From contig URNX01000077.1 in the NCBI GenBank assembly GCA_900549415.1, positions 1 to 9,336 of the forward strand: a stretch of DNA of 9,336 nt, in the 5' to 3' direction. Origin of the DNA: an uncultured bacterium. Its GTDB lineage: Bacteria > Verrucomicrobiota > Lentisphaeria > Victivallales > UBA1829. Below the pieces are notes generated by a model that did not search any database, had not been told where the DNA came from, and was given only the letters and a program-made list of their open reading frames with translations. A program made the position numbers and the translations under genes. This document shows positions 5,472 through 9,336 of this stretch, one piece after another. Within the stretch, counting starts at the first letter, position 1, and each line of letters begins with the position of its first letter.

Positions 5472-7826
5472 ATGTTGAAAAGCGGTGTTTTGGGTATATG
5501 TTGTGTTTGCGCGACGCTTGCCGCGCAGACTTATGTTCCACAGAATGTCGGAGAGTTCTATCCGGAGCCTGGTAAGACTGCGCGGCTGACCGTCAAGGCG
5601 GGGGAGGGGGCTGCTCTCCCGGAGAGCCTGTCTTACTCTCTGCTGGATTATAGCGGAAAAAACGTCGGTTCCGGAATGTTTAAGCGGAAGGGTGAGACGC
5701 TGGAGACGTCGTTGACTCTGAATCGCGGATTTTATGAACTTGATTTGGGAAAACAGCGGATCGGCCTTTCCGTACTCGAGTCTTCTTCCCGTGTTCCGGA
5801 CCGGTTCTTCGCTTTGGAAACTTTGCTGAATTATGATTCTCCGGAAAAAATCAGGCAGATGATGGCGGTGCTGAAAAAAGCCGGCATTGCGACGATCCGG
5901 GAATATCACCACTGGAATCAGGAAGAGAAAGAGCCCGGAAAGTGGGATGTCCGCAGGGAAAAGCTTTACCCGCTTGCCCTGGAATTCGGCATTGAGGTCA
6001 CGTCTTTCCTGGGAGCTCCGCCGCGCTGGACCGGAGCCTTTATAGACACGGATAAACGAAATGCCGCTTTTCAACCGTATCCGCGCGAACTTTTCAAGGT
6101 AGGAGACAGCATCCGTTCCATGATTGAACGGCGCAGGCCCGCCCTCGGTTCGTTTCAGATCGGGAACGAGCCGGATTTGCAATTTTTCCCCGGAGACAGC
6201 AGCATACCGCTTCTTGCCGCATCCTCCTGGTTTATGAGAGATTCGGGCATTCCTTTGGTTCTGGCGGCGTTTTCCGGGGCGTCGGAACAGCGCAATTCTG
6301 CGGTTATGCGGCCGTATTTTGAGTCCGGATTGCTGGATTATGGAGATGTTTTCGCTTTTCACACTTATCATTCCCCGGAAACAATGATAGAACTCGTACG
6401 TTTCTATCGCGGGTGGATGAAGGAGTACCGAAAGGGCGGTATGCCGATATGGATTACGGAGTGCGGCAAGGCGTGGTCGCGCGGAATCGTGCCGAAACGC
6501 ACTTACGGTCCTCCGTATGGACGCGAGCGAGCTCCTGTCAACGAGGACAAACTCAGTGCTCTCTGGATCGTAATGAAGGGCGTTGAAGCCAAAGCCGCCG
6601 GAATCGAACGTTTCTTTCCATTTTGTCTGCGTTTCTTTGCGGAAGGGGTCAATAATTTTGGCATGACGGACTTCCGCGGAACGCCGCATCGTTCCCTCCA
6701 TGCATATTTCAACTCTGTTTTGATCCTTTCCGGGAAAGAGTACGTCGGAGATTTGAAGAAGAAGCCCGCTCCGGTGAAGGCCGCACGTGTTTTTACGAAT
6801 GGGGCGGACAGTGTCATTGTTCTCTATACCGGTACCGTTGAACCGCGCTGGATCAGCACGGAGGGGATTCCGTTTACGGAGGCTTTCGCGATTGACGGAA
6901 CCCCGATCAAGGCGGAGGCGGGCGGAAACCTGAAGGCGGATGGCGGACTCTGCTATCTGCTTGTGCCGTCCGAAAAGCTCGCCGGGCTTGTCAATCCGGA
7001 TACGGAGCATATGAAATACTGGAAGCTGGCAAAAAGCTACAAGCCTGAAGCAAGAAAAATTTCACCGGTTGTCTTCCTGTTTGAACAGTGGAAATGTGCG
7101 AACAGAACCGCGACAAGTTATCTGGACTGTCCGGAAAAACTGGATTTTCAGATGTTCAATTTCTCCGGAAAGCCGCAGACCGTTGAACCGGAGCTTTCGT
7201 TTTACAACAACGGCAAATTGGTGCGGACGGAGCGCCCGGGCAGAATCGTTCTGCCTCCTGAGAGCGCAACGCCGCTGACGGTTCCGCGTGGCTCGAATGC
7301 CGCGGAACTGTCCGTAATATTGAAAGATCGTGCCGGATCGGGAAATCCGCTGAGCATGACTTTTCTGAACGGCAACAGCATGAAACCGGCTGCTCTGGAG
7401 TTGAACGATGCTGTACGCTGGAGACCGAATTCAAACGGACGCATGCGCATTTCCGCCGTCCCGGAGGAAAACGCAATCCGCTTCCGGACGGAGTGGGAAA
7501 AAGGCGGCGGCTGGGTTTATCCGGAATACGTTTTGACGGACAAGGAAAATTTGAGCGGCGCGGTCGGCATAGCCTTTGAAATCAAAGCGAAACAGGGGAA
7601 CGGGGGAAAACGTTATCTCCATGTTCAAGTTCATCTTGCGGAAAAATCCGGGAACTGGAAAGGTTTCAGCTTCCCCGCTCCTTCGGAGGAATGGCAGAAA
7701 CGTTCCGTTTATTTTCCGCAAGGAGACATTGATTTCAGTCAGATCCGGAAAATCCGGATCGGGATGGGCCCTGCGGACAAATCGCTGGATTACTCCATCC
7801 GCGAAGTGAAACTGCTTTTCAAATGA
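5472..7826 (+). CDS. Secreted clan GH-A glycoside hydrolase with C-terminal carbohydrate-binding-like domain
   Basis: A 784-residue exported enzyme. A short Sec signal peptide (about residues 1-18, ending TLAA) has no proper lipobox despite three cysteines. After a beta-rich N-terminal region (20-105), residues about 110-430 form a clan GH-A barrel. IREYHHWNQ (142-150) is a typical beta-2 pattern. FQIGNEPD (228-235) gives the acid/base Glu233, FAFHTYH (294-300) is the beta-6 histidine strand, and IWITECG (326-332) gives the nucleophile Glu330. Residues 435-635 look like beta-sandwich modules. Residues about 650-784 look like a jelly-roll sugar-binding domain. I cannot assign a GH family; GH39 and GH5-like groups are the nearest in pattern. 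The start has AAGGAG 9 bases upstream, beginning within the previous stop codon; the gap is 13 bases. It would act on the polymer outside the cytoplasm. Confidence 0.85.
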   Translation: MLKSGVLGICCVCATLAAQTYVPQNVGEFYPEPGKTARLTVKAGEGAALPESLSYSLLDYSGKNVGSGMFKRKGETLETSLTLNRGFYELDLGKQRIGLSVLESSSRVPDRFFALETLLNYDSPEKIRQMMAVLKKAGIATIREYHHWNQEEKEPGKWDVRREKLYPLALEFGIEVTSFLGAPPRWTGAFIDTDKRNAAFQPYPRELFKVGDSIRSMIERRRPALGSFQIGNEPDLQFFPGDSSIPLLAASSWFMRDSGIPLVLAAFSGASEQRNSAVMRPYFESGLLDYGDVFAFHTYHSPETMIELVRFYRGWMKEYRKGGMPIWITECGKAWSRGIVPKRTYGPPYGRERAPVNEDKLSALWIVMKGVEAKAAGIERFFPFCLRFFAEGVNNFGMTDFRGTPHRSLHAYFNSVLILSGKEYVGDLKKKPAPVKAARVFTNGADSVIVLYTGTVEPRWISTEGIPFTEAFAIDGTPIKAEAGGNLKADGGLCYLLVPSEKLAGLVNPDTEHMKYWKLAKSYKPEARKISPVVFLFEQWKCANRTATSYLDCPEKLDFQMFNFSGKPQTVEPELSFYNNGKLVRTERPGRIVLPPESATPLTVPRGSNAAELSVILKDRAGSGNPLSMTFLNGNSMKPAALELNDAVRWRPNSNGRMRISAVPEENAIRFRTEWEKGGGWVYPEYVLTDKENLSGAVGIAFEIKAKQGNGGKRYLHVQVHLAEKSGNWKGFSFPAPSEEWQKRSVYFPQGDIDFSQIRKIRIGMGPADKSLDYSIREVKLLFK
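7742..7760 (+). other. Tight hairpin inside the 3' end of the GH-A gene
   Basis: GATCCGGA (7742-7749), three A residues, then TCCGGATC (7753-7760) form a perfect 8-bp stem. It lies about 65 bases before the stop codon and encodes part of QIRKIRIG. No T-run follows, so it is not a normal intrinsic terminator. It could influence mRNA processing or relative expression of the genes after it, or be a by-product of the very common TCCGGA word here. Confidence 0.35.
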
Positions 7827-7847
7827 ACATTATGAAAAAACAACAAG

Positions 7848-7853
7848 AAAGGA
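7848..7853 (+). promoter_or_regulatory. Ribosome binding site that fixes the start at 7862
   Basis: AAAGGA lies 8 bases before ATG 7862. The in-frame ATGs at 7823 and 7832 lack a purine block, and using them would put a charged 13-residue extension before a clean signal peptide. Start 7862 is therefore preferred, although ATG 7823 does overlap the previous TGA. Confidence 0.65.
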
Positions 7854-7861
7854 CGGTTACA

Positions 7862-8446
7862 ATGAAACACCTCATGACTCTTACACTTGCGGCGGCAGCT
7901 CTGTTCTCCGTACAGGCGGCGAACTGCTTTTTCCGCTCCGACATCAACTGCGTCAAATCCAGAATCGAGCTGGATGGCAAATCCGATTCCATGAAAGTCG
8001 GACGCCAGACCTATGTCCGTGACGAAGACGACAGGAAGTACACTCTGAGCGTCGTCACACCCAAGCTCTCTGACGAATGGAAAGAGTTCAGCTACACCGT
8101 GACCCCGTCGGAAGACGGCGATCTTCGGATCGGGCTGATGGGACAATGGGCACGGACTCCGGAGGCGTGCGGCTGGGTTCTCGTCGATCACATTGACATC
8201 AACGGCGTTCTTGCTCCGAACGGCAGTTTCAAGAAAACCTACAAACTGAAAAACGGCAAAGTCATGCCCGTTGATTTTTGGCTCAGCAAGAAGGCGTGTT
8301 ATGTCGCGGAAGGCGGCATCGACGGTTCCGGTGCAATTCTGGTCAATCATGACAATGCCGGTCTTTTCGTCATCAAAAACGCGGAAGCCGGAAAAGAGTA
8401 CACCATTCAGTTTACCGTGAAAGCGGCGCAAGCCCCGCGGGATTGA
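7862..8446 (+). CDS. Small secreted protein with jelly-roll/carbohydrate-binding-like pattern, function unknown
   Basis: A 194-residue protein with a textbook Sec signal peptide: Lys-His at the N-terminus, hydrophobic LTLAAAALFS, and VQA before the likely cut after residue 19. The mature part of about 175 residues has no transmembrane segment. The middle stretch DEWKEFSYTVTPSEDGDLRI (71-90) followed by GWVLVDHIDING (104-115) is the usual 'EW..f...v....dl.i....g...vD.i.i' outline of CBM_4_9/galactose-binding beta-sandwiches. The C-terminal domain of the preceding hydrolase shows a similar EWQKRSVYF...IRKIRIGMG outline. Cysteines at mature positions such as 22, 30, 103 and 136 could pair. It sits 35 bases after the hydrolase and 27 bases before the pseudopilin gene, so co-expression is likely. 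A role in holding or presenting glycan is inference; I do not recognise a named family. Confidence 0.72.
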   Translation: MKHLMTLTLAAAALFSVQAANCFFRSDINCVKSRIELDGKSDSMKVGRQTYVRDEDDRKYTLSVVTPKLSDEWKEFSYTVTPSEDGDLRIGLMGQWARTPEACGWVLVDHIDINGVLAPNGSFKKTYKLKNGKVMPVDFWLSKKACYVAEGGIDGSGAILVNHDNAGLFVIKNAEAGKEYTIQFTVKAAQAPRD

Positions 8447-8455
8447 ATGAACAAG

Positions 8456-8463
8456 AAGGAAGG
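8456..8463 (+). promoter_or_regulatory. Ribosome binding site that fixes the pseudopilin start at 8474
   Basis: AAGGAAGG lies 10 bases before ATG 8474. The in-frame ATG at 8447, immediately after the previous TGA, has only GC-rich sequence upstream. The shorter protein also gives a leader of plausible length for prepilin peptidase. Confidence 0.65.
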
Positions 8464-8473
8464 TTGGATTAAT

Positions 8474-9253
8474 ATGAAAAAGATATCTAAGCCGATTTTT
8501 GGATGGTATCGCGATATGATATGTTTTGGATTTACGCTTGTAGAGCTCCTCGTGGTAATTGCGATCATCGCCATCCTCGCCGGCATGCTTCTGCCTGCGT
8601 TGAACAAGGCGCGGGAAGCGGCGCGGAAAATCAACTGCACCTCCAACATGAAGCAGGTCGGGACCGCGGCAGCGCTCTACACGAACGACAACAACGGGTA
8701 TCTCGCCGTAAACTACAACGGCTCCTGGTCGTATGCGTTCGGAATCTACAAGGACGGCAGAGAACCGAAAAGTCACGGATATATTCCGCTGAAAGTCGGA
8801 CGCTGCCCGTCGCAAGCCCCTGCCGCATGGGTAAACAGAGAACAGAATGTCTATGGAATCAATTTGCCTCCGCAGGGTAGCTTGCATAACACCAATTACT
8901 GGAACTGCTGGCCGCAGACAGAGTCTCTCTTCGGGAAATTCAGTTCCTACGTAGCGGGCATTCCTGTCGTAAACAGCAGTAACCCTGAAATGTGTTACAT
9001 TCCGGAAAAAATCAGGAACAGTTCACGCTTCCCGCTGTTCAGTGATACCAGTTATGATTACGGAGATGTGAAAAATGTTTCAGACTTCTATTTCAGTACA
9101 ACGAGTGAAGCCAAAGCGCTCAGCCTCCATCATGGCGGTGTTGGCTCAACACTGTGGGCGGATGGTCACGCAAGCAACCCAGGTATCCGGACTTTCCGCG
9201 AATTGAGACTCATTTATATAAAGCTTGACGGAACAACAATCAAGCTTCTTTAA
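8474..9253 (+). CDS. Pseudopilin-like protein: prepilin N-terminal methylation motif and H-X9-DG C-terminal motif
   Basis: A 259-residue membrane-anchored protein. A 19-residue positively charged leader ends at Gly19, followed by FTLVELLVVIAIIAILAGML: Phe+1, Glu+5 and a long hydrophobic helix, the classic type II secretion/type IV pilin prepilin peptidase site. Next comes the amphipathic helix LPALNKAREAARKINCTSNM, then the C-terminal globular part. Near the end, His220-X9-Asp230-Gly231 (HGGVGSTLWADG) matches the prepilin-type processing-associated H-X9-DG motif known from Planctomycetota and Lentisphaerota. In those phyla such proteins occur in very many copies per genome, often next to glycan-degradation or sulfatase genes, and their function is largely unknown. 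Here it is last but one in the run, after the two secreted proteins. The protein should stay in the inner membrane or enter a pilus-like fibre once processed. Confidence 0.93.
   Translation: MKKISKPIFGWYRDMICFGFTLVELLVVIAIIAILAGMLLPALNKAREAARKINCTSNMKQVGTAAALYTNDNNGYLAVNYNGSWSYAFGIYKDGREPKSHGYIPLKVGRCPSQAPAAWVNREQNVYGINLPPQGSLHNTNYWNCWPQTESLFGKFSSYVAGIPVVNSSNPEMCYIPEKIRNSSRFPLFSDTSYDYGDVKNVSDFYFSTTSEAKALSLHHGGVGSTLWADGHASNPGIRTFRELRLIYIKLDGTTIKLL
9221..9247 (+). other. 8-bp hairpin at the 3' end of the pseudopilin gene
   Basis: AAGCTTGA (9221-9228) and TCAAGCTT (9240-9247) are perfect reverse complements around an 11-base loop, inside the last ten codons and ending 4 bases before the stop. 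It is followed by CTTTAACCTTT, not a true T-run, so it is at best a weak terminator or an mRNA 3'-end/processing element. The next gene has its own ribosome site 16 bases after the stop. Confidence 0.35.
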
Positions 9254-9283
9254 CCTTTCCGCACAACCAAAGGATTTCTGACA

Positions 9284-9336
9284 ATGTTTCACTCATCGAA
9301 ACCCGGAACAAGTTTTCTGAACCGCGAAGTTTACCG
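9284..9336 (+). CDS. Start of a further gene, truncated by the window edge
   Basis: ATG 9284 is preceded at 9 bases by AAAGGA (9269-9274) and stays open to the edge, giving MFHSSKPGTSFLNREVY. It lies 30 bases after the pseudopilin stop on the same strand, so it is probably the next gene of the run. Seventeen residues are too few to identify it. The polar N-terminus is not a signal peptide so far, though a prepilin leader could look like this. Confidence 0.5.
   Translation, partial: MFHSSKPGTSFLNREVY

Noticed and set aside
5475..5499. Possible internal promoter at the start of the GH-A gene (TTGAAA, then TATATG)
   Set aside because: The spacing is about 14 bases, too short for sigma-70, and the site is inside coding sequence.
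5472..5511. Lipoprotein signal in the GH-A protein (cysteines 10, 11, 13)
   Set aside because: None of the cysteines has the needed small residue at -1 and Leu-like residue at -3. An ordinary Sec peptide ending near residue 18 fits better.
5367..7010. Leftward open frame of 547 residues
   Set aside because: It lies antisense to the catalytic barrel of the GH-A enzyme. Its translation is Arg/Ser/Phe-rich without domain motifs, a high-GC shadow.

Overview
The window looks like chromosomal DNA from a Lentisphaerota-type bacterium (Victivallis-like; a planctomycete relative is the alternative). The clearest pointer is a small pseudopilin-like protein. It has the N-terminal signature G|FTLVELL and a C-terminal H-X9-DG motif, a protein type that is strongly expanded in those phyla. 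Moderate-to-high GC, near-consensus sigma-70 promoter elements and many AAGGAG-type ribosome binding sites fit a Gram-negative host. The organism call is inferred from family knowledge, not from a marker gene.

Layout: positions 1-93 hold the 3' end of a rightward gene, possibly another pseudopilin-like protein. A leftward AraC-family regulator follows (108-1031). A 163-bp divergent control region (1032-1194) carries two back-to-back promoters with a tandem direct repeat exactly between their -35 boxes. From 1195 onward everything points right and is tightly packed: a cytoplasmic glycoside hydrolase of GHL6/GH151-like architecture (1195-3228), a DUF4432/aldose-epimerase-like mutarotase (3225-4250), a phosphomannose-isomerase-like cupin (4247-5458), a secreted clan GH-A glycoside hydrolase (5472-7826), a small secreted jelly-roll-like protein (7862-8446), the pseudopilin-like protein (8474-9253) and the first 17 codons of one more gene (9284 to the edge). 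The first three genes are joined by 4-base ATGA overlaps, and no convincing terminator is visible in the series.

Reading as a system (inference): this is a small carbohydrate-utilisation operon. The secreted GH-A enzyme would cut a polysaccharide or glycan outside the cytoplasm, perhaps with the small secreted protein and the pseudopilin acting at the cell surface. The cytoplasmic hydrolase would release a monosaccharide, the mutarotase would equilibrate its anomers, and the cupin would isomerise the sugar. The AraC-type sensor would switch the operon on when a sugar ligand is present. The substrate cannot be read from sequence. Fucose or another deoxy sugar is the best guess, only because the cytoplasmic hydrolase resembles GH151-type alpha-L-fucosidases. 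Transporter, kinase and aldolase genes are not in the window.

No RNA genes, CRISPR arrays, insertion sequences or phage genes were seen.
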